A stretch of DNA of 11,951 nt from an uncultured Prevotella sp. (GCA_900772835.1 CAAGSA010000069.1:1-11951); one strand, 5' to 3'; counted from the first letter of the stretch, positions 1 to 6,587 are shown. Numbers and translations: made by a program. The notes: generated by a model from the sequence alone, not told the origin.

Positions 1-26
1 ATAAGTTCTCCAAACTCACTCAAAAT

Positions 27-49
27 ACAAAGATAAACGCTATCTTTGT
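27..49. promoter_or_regulatory. Inverted repeat made of two divergent TATCTTTG boxes
   Basis: ACAAAGATA (27-35) and TATCTTTGT (41-49) are perfect inverted copies around a 5-nt centre. Each arm contains TATCTTTG, a match to the Bacteroidetes -7 consensus TAnnTTTG. For the minus-strand box a TTG lies at the proper distance (58-56, spacer 20 nt), so a leftward promoter is the better supported reading. The plus-strand box has no obvious -33 partner. The site could be a promoter, an operator, or both. Confidence 0.4.
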
Positions 50-257
50 GCACGTCAAGACCGCATACTGCTTTCATAGGCTTGCATATTTGGGGTTAGA
101 AATTTTTCCCAAAGATAAATATAAATTGTGACTTAGAGCACGTTGATGCAAGATTTTAGGTGTGTAGGTCTTGACATTTTCTACGCAAGCAGCGAGCACT
201 CGGAGATATTCATTTCTGTTTTTTATCCCAACTGGCTTATAATTCGGAAATTTTATC

Positions 258-265
258 TAAATTTG
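258..265 (+). promoter_or_regulatory. Candidate recF promoter -7 box (TAAATTTG)
   Basis: TAAATTTG matches TAnnTTTG and lies 73 nt before the recF ATG, in an AT-rich leader. No clear TTTG is found about 19 nt upstream, so this rests on the -7 box alone. Confidence 0.33.
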
Positions 266-338
266 TATGGCGTAAACAGCATTTCAACAATAAAAAGCAT
301 CAGTATATTCCCCTCGCGGGGCGCAAAAAACGGAAATA

Positions 339-1439
339 ATGTTTCTCAAGAAAATATCGATTATCGGATTCAAGAACATAAGGGAGACGGCATTGGAGCT
401 GTCGCCGGGCATCAACTGTTTCATCGGCCACAACGGGGTGGGGAAGACCAACATCCTGGATGCGGTGTATTACCTGTCGTTCTGCAAGAGCTCCAGCTGC
501 ACGGTTGATTCGCAGGTCATAAACCACGATGCCGACTTCTGTGTGCTTGAGGGCTGCTACGGCGGCGAGGCCGACGAGGAGGAGAACATATATTGCGGTA
601 TGAAGCGCGGAGTGAAGAAACGTTTCCGTCGCAACAAGAAGGACTACAAGCGTCTCTCGGAGCACATAGGGCTTATACCGCTCATTATGGTGTCGCCCTC
701 CGACACGTATCTCATTGAGGGGGCGAGCGAGGAGCGCCGGCGGTTGATGGATGTGGTGATTTCGCAGACCGACCCCACCTATCTTGCCGCCCTGAACCGC
801 TACAACAAGGCCCTGCAGCAGCGCAACACCCTGCTGAAGCTCGACGACGAGCCGGATCCGATGCTGCTCGACATCTGGGAGGAGCAGATGGCGGCAGAGG
901 GCGAACTGATTTTCCGCAAGCGCACGGAATTCGTGGAGCGTCTCGTGCCCCAGTTCCAGCAGTATTACTCGTTCATTTCCGGCGGCAGGGAAGAGGTAAG
1001 CCTGCGGTATATTTCTCATTGCCAGCGTGGTGCGCTGATCGATGTGATACGCCGCGACCGTTTCAAGGATCGTGCCGTGGGCTATTCGCTTCATGGCGTG
1101 CACCGCGACGATCTGGAGATGTTGCTCGGCGGCTACCCGATGCGCCGCGAGGGCAGCCAGGGGCAGAACAAGACGTTTGTCGTGTCGCTGAAGTTGGCAC
1201 AGTTCGGTTTCCTGCGCGACACAGTCTCGGCCACTAAGCCCATACTCCTTCTCGACGATGTGTTCGACAAGCTCGATGCCGACAGAGTGGAGAAGATTGT
1301 GCATCTTGTGTCGGGCGACAATTTCGGCCAGATATTCCTGACCGACACCAACCGCGACCATCTCGACAGCATACTGCAGTCGTGCGACTCGCCGTACAGG
1401 ATATTCACGGTGGAGGACGGTGAGGTGGTATTTAATTAA
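339..1439 (+). CDS. recF: DNA replication and repair protein RecF
   Basis: RecF is an SMC-like ATPase that binds gapped DNA and helps RecO and RecR load RecA during recombinational repair and fork restart in the cytoplasm. The 366-residue product has the normal family length. The Walker A loop GHNGVGKT is at residues 30-37, the ABC signature-like GSQGQ at about 272-276, and the Walker B LLLDD with Asp306-Asp307 follows, then FDKLD and the TDTN segment. The start at 339 gives the typical RecF beginning (a short strand leading into GFKNIRE) and follows an A-rich leader without a clear Shine-Dalgarno site, as is common in this phylum. No DUF721 gene follows directly, although these two are often neighbours in Bacteroidales; a DUF721 gene sits at the far right of the window instead. 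Identification is firm. Confidence 0.97.
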   Translation: MFLKKISIIGFKNIRETALELSPGINCFIGHNGVGKTNILDAVYYLSFCKSSSCTVDSQVINHDADFCVLEGCYGGEADEEENIYCGMKRGVKKRFRRNKKDYKRLSEHIGLIPLIMVSPSDTYLIEGASEERRRLMDVVISQTDPTYLAALNRYNKALQQRNTLLKLDDEPDPMLLDIWEEQMAAEGELIFRKRTEFVERLVPQFQQYYSFISGGREEVSLRYISHCQRGALIDVIRRDRFKDRAVGYSLHGVHRDDLEMLLGGYPMRREGSQGQNKTFVVSLKLAQFGFLRDTVSATKPILLLDDVFDKLDADRVEKIVHLVSGDNFGQIFLTDTNRDHLDSILQSCDSPYRIFTVEDGEVVFN

Positions 1440-1460
1440 GGTGGCTGCTCCTGTGTTTGG

Positions 1461-1486
1461 GACGTGTGGCTTGGAGGTCACACGTT
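1461..1486 (+). terminator. Hairpin 22 nt after recF stop; possible 3'-end signal
   Basis: A 10-bp stem pairs 1461-1470 with 1477-1486 (core ACGTGTG/CACACGT plus one C-G and two G-U pairs) around a 6-nt loop. There is no immediate U-run, so it is a weak intrinsic terminator at best. It may instead protect the recF mRNA 3' end. The first U-run (1502-1506) falls in the loop side of the next hairpin. Confidence 0.35.
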
Positions 1487-1491
1487 ATAAC

Positions 1492-1527
1492 GGATTTAAC
1501 GTTTTTATACATTCAAATGTTAAATCC
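1492..1527 (+). repeat. 13-bp inverted repeat (hairpin) after recF
   Basis: GGATTTAAC (1492-1500) pairs perfectly with GTTAAATCC (1519-1527). The stem extends inwards by one G-U and three U-A pairs to 13 bp with a 10-nt loop. Its last three bases are shared with a smaller hairpin, TCCTGC (1525-1530) with GCAGGA (1535-1540) and a GGTT loop, so the two cannot form fully together. Confidence 0.5.
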
Positions 1528-1571
1528 TGCGGTTGCAGGACGCCTGAGAATCGAATATTTTCGTTTGCGAG

Positions 1572-1591
1572 AATTTTTGTACGCAAAAATT
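1572..1591. repeat. AT-rich palindrome AATTTTTG-N4-CAAAAATT
   Basis: AATTTTTG (1572-1579) and CAAAAATT (1584-1591) are perfect inverted copies around TACG. A second pair overlaps it: AAATTGC (1587-1593) with GCAATTT (1611-1617). Role unknown. Confidence 0.45.
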
Positions 1592-2008
1592 GCAAAATTT
1601 CGCGCTTTGTGCAATTTGCTGAAACTCAGCGCGTTGTGCTTTCCGGTTTTTTGAAGACCCTCAAACTATCCTGTCGTTCGTTATAAACGCTTTGATCGTT
1701 CAATATGAATGACAGAAAATTTTTTGATGAGCAAGTGTGGGTAAGGGTGCTTCCTGGAGCCGATTTTGGGTGTTTTTGTAAATAAAACGGTTGGGACTTT
1801 GCGTGTTTCGCGTTGGCTCCGGCGGCACGGAACGAGCTTATGTGCAACAATGGTATATAAGGGTATTTAATAATGTAAAGAATAATTTTTCCGGCGTGTT
1901 AAAAATACGACTGACAGTTGTGAAACGAAGTTAAAAATGGACTGGGTGGTTGACACACAATCTTCCTGTCGGCAGCCCCTTGGTGGAAGGATGGAAATGA
2001 TGGAAAAC

Positions 2009-2038
2009 AAAAAACCCTGCCGCTAACGCGAACAGGGC
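2009..2038 (-). terminator. Rho-independent terminator of tRNA-Phe
   Basis: Read on the minus strand, CCCTG (2037-2033) pairs with CAGGG (2019-2015), extended by flanking G-U and A-U pairs, with an inner CGC-GTTA-GCG hairpin in the loop. A run of six T follows (2014-2009). It lies 16 nt past the 3' end of tRNA-Phe and is in the right orientation for it. Confidence 0.75.
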
Positions 2039-2053
2039 TAATGAAAGGAGGAG

Positions 2054-2126
2054 TGGTGCCACCAGGAATCGAACCGGGGACACAAGGATTTTCAGTCCTT
2101 TGCTCTACCAACTGAGCTATGGCACC
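2054..2126 (-). tRNA. tRNA-Phe (anticodon GAA)
   Basis: The 73-nt cloverleaf has a perfect 7-bp acceptor stem (GGTGCCA/TGGCACC), discriminator A, a GCTC/GAGC D stem with loop AGTTGGTA, the anticodon stem AAGGA/TCCTT around loop CTGAAAA (anticodon GAA), a 5-nt variable loop, and the T loop TTCGATT. The T stem CCCGG/CCTGG contains one C-T mismatch (positions 51-63). CCA is not encoded. It reads leftward from its own promoter (2170-2200) to its own terminator (2009-2038), so it is a single-gene transcription unit. Confidence 0.95.
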
Positions 2127-2169
2127 ATTTTTTTTTCGCTTTAATGGGGCGATTTCTCTTTTGCGGTTG

Positions 2170-2200
2170 CAAAGGTACGAAAAACTTTTTGTTCTGCAAA
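2170..2200 (-). promoter_or_regulatory. tRNA-Phe promoter (TTTG-N19-TACCTTTG)
   Basis: On the minus strand a -33 TTTG (2200-2197) is followed by a 19-nt spacer and the -7 box TACCTTTG (2177-2170). This is a full match to the consensus of the Bacteroidetes primary sigma factor. Transcription would start near 2163, about 37 nt before the mature tRNA 5' end. Confidence 0.8.
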
Positions 2201-2362
2201 CTTTTCAGCCAAATTTTTAGATATTTGATAAAAAAACATATCGAAGGCAAGTTTTCCGAATCATTTCCGCCGTAATTCTTGCTGTTTGTCATTAAAATGA
2301 GTAATTTTACGGCGTGAAACATTCTTGATAATAACTTTATAACTTTACATACACATGTATAT

Positions 2363-3442
2363 ATGGCCATAAACGTAGAAATATCTATAACATCATTTTT
2401 CATAGGTATGGCAACGGCATACTATGCACTGATGTCCTATCATCTCTTCTTCGGCGAGAAGCGCGGCAGTTCGCGCCTGCACCGCATTTTGGGGTGGATA
2501 TTCGTGTACTGGACGCTGAGCAACGCCAAGGATATGGTGCTGATGATGCCCGGCATGTATGAAGAGTGGGTGCTCGATATGGTGTTCGTTGCCGACGGAT
2601 GGTCGGCGCTGACCTATCTCGCCTTCCTCAACGAGCTGACGCGCCCGGGATGGGTGGTATGGGGGCGGATGCTGTCTGTGGCGGTGCCTTTCCTCGTGTA
2701 TTCAGTGGCGTACGCCCTCTTTCCGGTTCATACCACCACGTATCCGATAGCCGTGTTCCTGATATTGTTCGGGCTCTACATCACTGTTATCGGCTACAGG
2801 CAAAGCGTGGCGTATATGAAATATATCCGTGGCTACTATTCCAACATCGACGAGATAGACATCTCCTGGCTGCGCTCCGTTTTTCTGCTCGCGGCGGCAA
2901 GTCTGCTGCTTTGGTTCTTCACGTCGTTTTCCGCCACGGCGTATGCCGACTGTGTGTATTACGCGGTGTCGGTAGTGTTGTGGCAGATGGTGGTCTACAA
3001 GTGTCGCGGACTGAAGCAGGTGGAAACGGCAGAGGTGCAGCGTGCGAAGGCGGAACAGAAGCTGGAGACGGAGCATAAGGCGGAAGGAAACGGTGCGGCG
3101 CGCCAGTTCGCCTTTGCCGGCACGCTGGAAGAAATTGTGGAGGGCGAGAAACTGTATCTGTACAGCAATCTCACGCTCGACGACCTTGCGCGGCGGCTCA
3201 AGGTCAACCGCACGTGTCTGGGCGCGTATTTCACCACCGTCGTGTGCAAGACGTTCTACGACTACATCAACGACCTGCGCGTGAACGAGGCGAGCATCCC
3301 GCTGATGAACACCCATCCGGAGTACACCTTCGAACATATAGCAAAGCTCAGCGGCTTCAGTTCGCTGTCCACCTTCCGTCGGGCTTTCCGTAAGATAACG
3401 GGCAAGATGCCGAGCCGGTTCCGCGAGGAAATGCAGCGGTGA
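2363..3442 (+). CDS. Membrane-anchored AraC-family transcriptional regulator
   Basis: This 359-residue protein has an N-terminal membrane half and a C-terminal DNA-binding half. About six or seven hydrophobic segments are visible (roughly residues 6-27, 38-58, 66-88, 102-121, 128-147, 172-191, 195-212). A charged, probably helical linker (about 215-245) leads to an AraC/XylS double helix-turn-helix domain (about 255-356). The first HTH covers LTLDDLARRLKVNR (from about 270), and the second covers YTFEHIAKLSGFSSLSTFRRAFRK (from about 321), with the family's GFSSLSTFRRAF signature. Such proteins could sense a membrane or lipid signal and bind promoter DNA while still in the membrane; the ligand is unknown. 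A tandem TAACTTTA-TAACTTTA (2332-2347), near-matches to the -7 box, precedes the start. It sits upstream of a two-component cluster, but a 229-bp gap and a separate promoter argue against one operon. Confidence 0.88.
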   Translation: MAINVEISITSFFIGMATAYYALMSYHLFFGEKRGSSRLHRILGWIFVYWTLSNAKDMVLMMPGMYEEWVLDMVFVADGWSALTYLAFLNELTRPGWVVWGRMLSVAVPFLVYSVAYALFPVHTTTYPIAVFLILFGLYITVIGYRQSVAYMKYIRGYYSNIDEIDISWLRSVFLLAAASLLLWFFTSFSATAYADCVYYAVSVVLWQMVVYKCRGLKQVETAEVQRAKAEQKLETEHKAEGNGAARQFAFAGTLEEIVEGEKLYLYSNLTLDDLARRLKVNRTCLGAYFTTVVCKTFYDYINDLRVNEASIPLMNTHPEYTFEHIAKLSGFSSLSTFRRAFRKITGKMPSRFREEMQR

Positions 3443-3450
3443 TTGTTCGG

Positions 3451-3490
3451 GGCGGATGGAGGCTTGCATCTTTGTAGGGACGCATCCGCC
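3451..3490 (+). terminator. GC-rich hairpin after the AraC gene; possible terminator
   Basis: GGCGGATG (3451-3458) and CATCCGCC (3483-3490) form a perfect 8-bp stem with a 24-nt loop, 8 nt after the stop codon. The stem is followed by TATATATATATG rather than a T-run, so intrinsic termination is uncertain. A second bulged hairpin follows (CCGAC-gaa-AGCC with GGCT-GTCGG, 3545-3572). Confidence 0.4.
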
Positions 3491-3617
3491 TATATATATA
3501 TGAAGATGAAAGCCTTTTATATGAATGCGAAGTCTTTTTGTCTGCCGACGAAAGCCCTGTTCCGGCTGTCGGAAGGAAAATGGGTTCTTCCGGTTGAATT
3601 TATTTTGCAGATTCCGC

Positions 3618-3646
3618 TTGTTTTTAATTATTGTTTTGTATATTTG
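3618..3646 (+). promoter_or_regulatory. Promoter of the two-component cluster
   Basis: TTG (3618-3620), an 18-nt spacer and the -7 box TATATTTG (3639-3646) match the Bacteroidetes promoter pattern. The predicted start near 3652 leaves a leader of about 20 nt before the receiver gene at 3672. Confidence 0.55.
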
Positions 3647-3671
3647 CAGAATGAAATAAAGTTATGTACTT

Positions 3672-4043
3672 ATGGGAGACTATCGGATTCTGATTGTCGA
3701 TGATATACCGACCAACGTCGTGCTGATTGCGGCAATCATAAAGAAACTTGGCGCAAAGTATGAGACAGCCGCATGCGGCGAGGAGGCACTGGCAAAGGTG
3801 GAGAGCTTCAGGCCGGACATCGTGCTGCTCGACCTTATGTTGCCCGACATTGACGGATGTGATGTGATAAGAAGCATACGCCAGCACTACACGAAGGAAG
3901 AAATGGCGATTGTCGTGACATCGGCAATATCGGACTACGACACCATCACAGAATGCTACAATCTCGGGGCGGACGACTATATCGCAAAGCCGATAATGGT
4001 GGACCGCCTGCTGAATACACTGGAAATACACGCAAAGAAATAA
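3672..4043 (+). CDS. Stand-alone response regulator receiver protein
   Basis: The 123-residue product is a single CheY-like receiver domain with nothing attached. The acidic pair Asp10-Asp11 (ILIVDD), the phospho-acceptor Asp54 (IVLLDLMLPDIDG), the switch Thr83 and Lys106 (ADDYIAKP) are all present, so it should accept phosphate. It ends 8 nt before the histidine kinase start, so the two are almost certainly cotranscribed and partners. With no DNA-binding or enzymatic output domain, it must act through protein contact or pass phosphate onward. The start at 3672 leaves two residues before the first strand of the fold, which is normal. An overlapping ATG at 3664 is out of frame. Confidence 0.93.
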   Translation: MGDYRILIVDDIPTNVVLIAAIIKKLGAKYETAACGEEALAKVESFRPDIVLLDLMLPDIDGCDVIRSIRQHYTKEEMAIVVTSAISDYDTITECYNLGADDYIAKPIMVDRLLNTLEIHAKK

Positions 4044-4051
4044 TACGGAAA

Positions 4052-6025
4052 ATGAAATCCCACGGCAGTTTGCATTCATTCGGCAGCCGGCTGGCTATTG
4101 CGCTTGCTCTTCTTGTGTGGGCGGTGACGGTGTGCGCCCATCGCCAGCATCGGGTGTTGGTGATTGCGTCCTACAATCCCGACATACCGCGAATGCACAC
4201 CACGCTGTCCGATTTTAACGATGCCGTGAACGAGCTTGACAGCAACCATGTGCAGGTGATGATAGAATCGATGAACTGCAAGAATCTGTCGGAGGCATAC
4301 AAATGGAAAGGGAAAATGGCTGCAATTCTCGACAGATACCGGAAAACACCACCCGAACTCATATTGCTGCTCGGACAGGAAGCCTGGGCATCGTACGTTT
4401 CGCAGGAGACGGATTTTGCACGCCGCACGCCGTGCATGGTGGGGCTGGTGAGCAAAAAGACCGTGCTGCTGCCCGACACCGCCGTGAATCTGCGCACCTG
4501 GATGCCGCGGTGTGTGGACTACAGGGATATAAAGAACTTCAACATTGTAGGAGGAGTATTCTATAGGTATAATGTGGGGCGCAACCTTCAGCTGATAAAG
4601 CGTTTCTATCCGTACGGAAAGGATATGGCGCTGCTCACCGATTTCACCTTTGGCGGATTGATAATGCAGGCACACGTGCGCCAGCGCATGGAGTTCGAAA
4701 AGAACTTTTCGCTGACGCTGCTCGACGGCCGCCGCTACACACTGTTCGAGATGAGCCGGAAGCTAAAGAGACTGCCGCCGGGCACCATACTGATGATAGG
4801 AACGTGGCGTATCGACAGCAGCGAAAACTATGTGCTTGCAAACACGACAAACGTGCTGCATTCCGCAAACCCGAGCCTTCCGGCATTCTCGCTCTCGTCG
4901 GTGGGGCTGGGCAACTGGGCGATTGGAGGCTACGTCCCCGAATATTCCATGCAGGGGCGTAAGCTCGCCAATATAGCTTATGCATATCTGCATCACGGGC
5001 AGAAAGCCGACAGCATGTTCGTTACGCTCCCCTGCAAATGCACCATCGATGAGAAACAGCTTGAGGCATTCGGACTGAGCAGCGTGGAACTGCCCGAAAA
5101 CACTACGCTCATCAACACGCATAAGGATTTCATCACCGAAAACAAGTCGCTCGTGCTTTGGACGCTCGGCGTGCTGCTCTTCCTCGTTGGCTGCCTGCTG
5201 TTCGCCGTGTACGACATCGTGCGCATACGCCGGCTGAAAAACAGCATACTGCAGAAGAGCGAAGAACTGATGGAGGCAAAGGAGCTGGCAGAGAAGGCAA
5301 ACGGCATAAAGACCTCGTTCATAGCCAATATGAGCCACGAGATACGCACGCCGCTCAATGCCATAGTGGGGTTCACAGACCTCATAGTGCAGGATGAATT
5401 CAGCAAGGAGGAGAAAACACAGTTCAGTGGCATAATAAAAGAAAACACCGGAGTGCTGCTGAACCTGATAAACGAGATACTCGACATATCGCGCATCGAA
5501 TCCGGACGTATCGAGATAAGCAGCGAGGCGTGCGATGTGGTGGCGCTGTGCCATTCCGCGCTGATGTCGGTGAGGCAGGCAAGCAAGCTCGACAGCGTGG
5601 AATATCTCGAAGAGCTGCCCGACGGCAGGCTGGAGATAATGACCGACCGGATACGCCTGCGCCAGGTGATAATGAACCTGCTTGCCAACGCGGCCAAATT
5701 CACGAAAGAGGGGCACATAAAGCTCAGTCTCGAAGTGGACAAGGAACAGCAGATGCTCACGTTCTCGGTTGCCGACACCGGCATCGGAGTGCCGGAGGAA
5801 AAGGCGGAATACATATTCGAACGTTTTGTAAAACTCAACCAGTATGTGCAGGGCACTGGACTCGGACTGTCGCTCTGCCGTATTATCGTGGAAAGCCTCG
5901 GCGGACGGATATGGCTGGACACATCCTACAAAGGCGGAGCCTGCTTCAGATTCACGCATCCGATAATCCGGAAAAGGCAGGAGACGGGCGAAGGTGCCGG
6001 GAAAGAAATGAGAAAACAGGAATAA
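4052..6025 (+). CDS. Sensor histidine kinase with large periplasmic domain
   Basis: The chosen ATG at 4052 gives 657 residues. It opens with an N-terminal hydrophobic segment (about 12-28) that is a signal peptide or anchor. An upstream in-frame start would add 33 residues inside the preceding receiver gene and bury this segment. Residues about 33-360 form an extracytoplasmic domain beginning RVLVIASYNPD, reminiscent of periplasmic substrate-binding-like sensors, followed by a membrane helix (about 366-388) and a helical linker. The kinase core is complete: H box SFIANMSHEIRTPLN with His429, N box NLLANAAKF with Asn546, G1 box DTGIG (Asp575) and G2 box GTGLGL (601-606). No receiver, Hpt or DNA-binding domain is fused, unlike many Bacteroidales hybrid kinases. 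It should phosphorylate the neighbouring receivers at 3672 and 6126. The signal sensed is unknown. Confidence 0.92.
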   Translation: MKSHGSLHSFGSRLAIALALLVWAVTVCAHRQHRVLVIASYNPDIPRMHTTLSDFNDAVNELDSNHVQVMIESMNCKNLSEAYKWKGKMAAILDRYRKTPPELILLLGQEAWASYVSQETDFARRTPCMVGLVSKKTVLLPDTAVNLRTWMPRCVDYRDIKNFNIVGGVFYRYNVGRNLQLIKRFYPYGKDMALLTDFTFGGLIMQAHVRQRMEFEKNFSLTLLDGRRYTLFEMSRKLKRLPPGTILMIGTWRIDSSENYVLANTTNVLHSANPSLPAFSLSSVGLGNWAIGGYVPEYSMQGRKLANIAYAYLHHGQKADSMFVTLPCKCTIDEKQLEAFGLSSVELPENTTLINTHKDFITENKSLVLWTLGVLLFLVGCLLFAVYDIVRIRRLKNSILQKSEELMEAKELAEKANGIKTSFIANMSHEIRTPLNAIVGFTDLIVQDEFSKEEKTQFSGIIKENTGVLLNLINEILDISRIESGRIEISSEACDVVALCHSALMSVRQASKLDSVEYLEELPDGRLEIMTDRIRLRQVIMNLLANAAKFTKEGHIKLSLEVDKEQQMLTFSVADTGIGVPEEKAEYIFERFVKLNQYVQGTGLGLSLCRIIVESLGGRIWLDTSYKGGACFRFTHPIIRKRQETGEGAGKEMRKQE

Positions 6026-6125
6026 GCAATACAGTGCAATAAAATCTATATAATATACTATAATCCAAAATCTAAGGCGAAATGGGATTCAACCCTAAAA
6101 CTGCGAGAAGAAAAACTTAACGAGA

Positions 6126-6491
6126 ATGCAAGAAGGAAAAAGAAAAATGCTTGTGGCAGAAGACAATATGAGCAACTTCAAGCTTATATATTTCATTCTG
6201 TCGAAAGATTTCGACATCATTCATGCCGAAAACGGTAAGGAGGCAGTTGAGATGTTCCGCACGGAACACCCCGACATTATACTTATGGACATAGGGATGC
6301 CCGAAATGGACGGCATCGAGGCAACAGAAGAGATAAGACGAATATCGCAGACAGTGCCCATTATCGGACTGACGGCGTATGCCTATGCCTCCGACGAACA
6401 AAAGGGAATGGAAAGCGGAATGAACGCATATCTGACCAAGCCCGTGAATACAGCGAAACTGCGGGCGGCAATAGCAGAACTGCTCGGGTAG
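6126..6491 (+). CDS. Second stand-alone response regulator receiver protein
   Basis: The 121-residue product is again a lone receiver domain. It has Glu12-Asp13 (LVAEDN), phospho-acceptor Asp55 (IILMDIGMPEMDG), Thr83 (GLTAYA) and Lys105 (AYLTKP). The AEDN opening and the MDIGMPEMDG motif resemble the receiver domains found at the C-terminus of hybrid kinases more than those of typical DNA-binding regulators. It lies 100 bp after the kinase with no clear promoter or terminator between, so cotranscription is likely. Codon use resembles that of the kinase. It could be the detached receiver of an ancestral hybrid kinase; that is inference. Its output partner is not encoded in this window unless it works through the nearby AraC protein. 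Confidence 0.92.
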   Translation: MQEGKRKMLVAEDNMSNFKLIYFILSKDFDIIHAENGKEAVEMFRTEHPDIILMDIGMPEMDGIEATEEIRRISQTVPIIGLTAYAYASDEQKGMESGMNAYLTKPVNTAKLRAAIAELLG

Positions 6492-6553
6492 GAACACTTT
6501 GCATTTAAATAAGTTAAATGTATATATATCCTTAATATATAAGCCGGAAAAAC

Positions 6554-6587
6554 ACTAACTTTGCAATTAAAACAACATAAAGTTAGT
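6554..6587. promoter_or_regulatory. M3 peptidase promoter box within an inverted repeat
   Basis: TAACTTTG (6556-6563) matches the -7 consensus and lies 24 nt before the peptidase ATG; no good -33 TTTG is visible (CTTAA is at the expected place). It is embedded in a perfect 9-bp inverted repeat, ACTAACTTT (6554-6562) and AAAGTTAGT (6579-6587), whose right arm touches the start codon. Upstream are two AT-rich 7-bp palindromes (6502-6520 and 6523-6541), perhaps the 3' end of the receiver transcript. Confidence 0.4.

Larger units (their letters stand above)
1..338. other. Gene-free leader region left of recF
   Basis: No convincing reading frame lies in this stretch. Short open frames exist but have no family resemblance and run into recF in another frame. 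It holds promoter-like TATCTTTG boxes in both orientations (28-35 and 110-117 on the minus strand, 41-48 on the plus strand), which suggests that a leftward gene begins just outside the window. It also holds an AT-rich recF leader with a TAAATTTG box at 258-265. Confidence 0.6.
1440..2053. other. 614-bp gene-free region with clustered inverted repeats
   Basis: I see no credible protein gene. The short open frames (for example 1420-1686 and 1626-1850 minus) have low-complexity, Cys/Phe-rich or Arg-rich translations with no family look. Scanning by eye for TAnnTTTG on either strand gave no full match, so a promoter for a small RNA is not evident. The region contains two adjacent hairpins just after recF (1461-1486, 1492-1527), a competing third (1525-1540), an AT-rich palindrome (1572-1591), an AAATTGC/GCAATTT pair (1587-1593 and 1611-1617), a longer-range GGAGCCGA/TTGGCTCC pair (1756-1763 and 1813-1820), and the tRNA-Phe terminator (2009-2038). 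It may be recF 3' UTR, an unrecognised RNA, or decayed sequence. Confidence 0.5.

Noticed and set aside
143..508. 121-codon plus-strand frame running into recF
   Set aside because: Its second half is recF in another frame, and the first half is AT-rich leader without family look.
300..1481. 393-codon open frame opposite recF
   Set aside because: Antisense shadow of recF; no recognisable domain.
1420..1686. 88-codon plus-strand frame after recF, considered as a decayed DUF721 gene
   Set aside because: The translation has none of the DUF721 signature (no LxxxW..VxG), and it overlaps hairpins; it looks non-coding.
2054..2126. tRNA-Phe considered as an attachment site for an integrated element
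   Set aside because: No integrase and no duplicated tRNA 3' end were seen in the window.
3443..3703. 86-codon frame between the AraC gene and the first receiver
   Set aside because: It starts at a non-ATG codon, covers a hairpin and the cluster promoter, and overlaps the receiver in another frame.
4763..5959. Overlapping 398- and 309-codon minus-strand frames opposite the histidine kinase
   Set aside because: Shadows of the kinase gene, with Ser- or His-rich translations and no motif.
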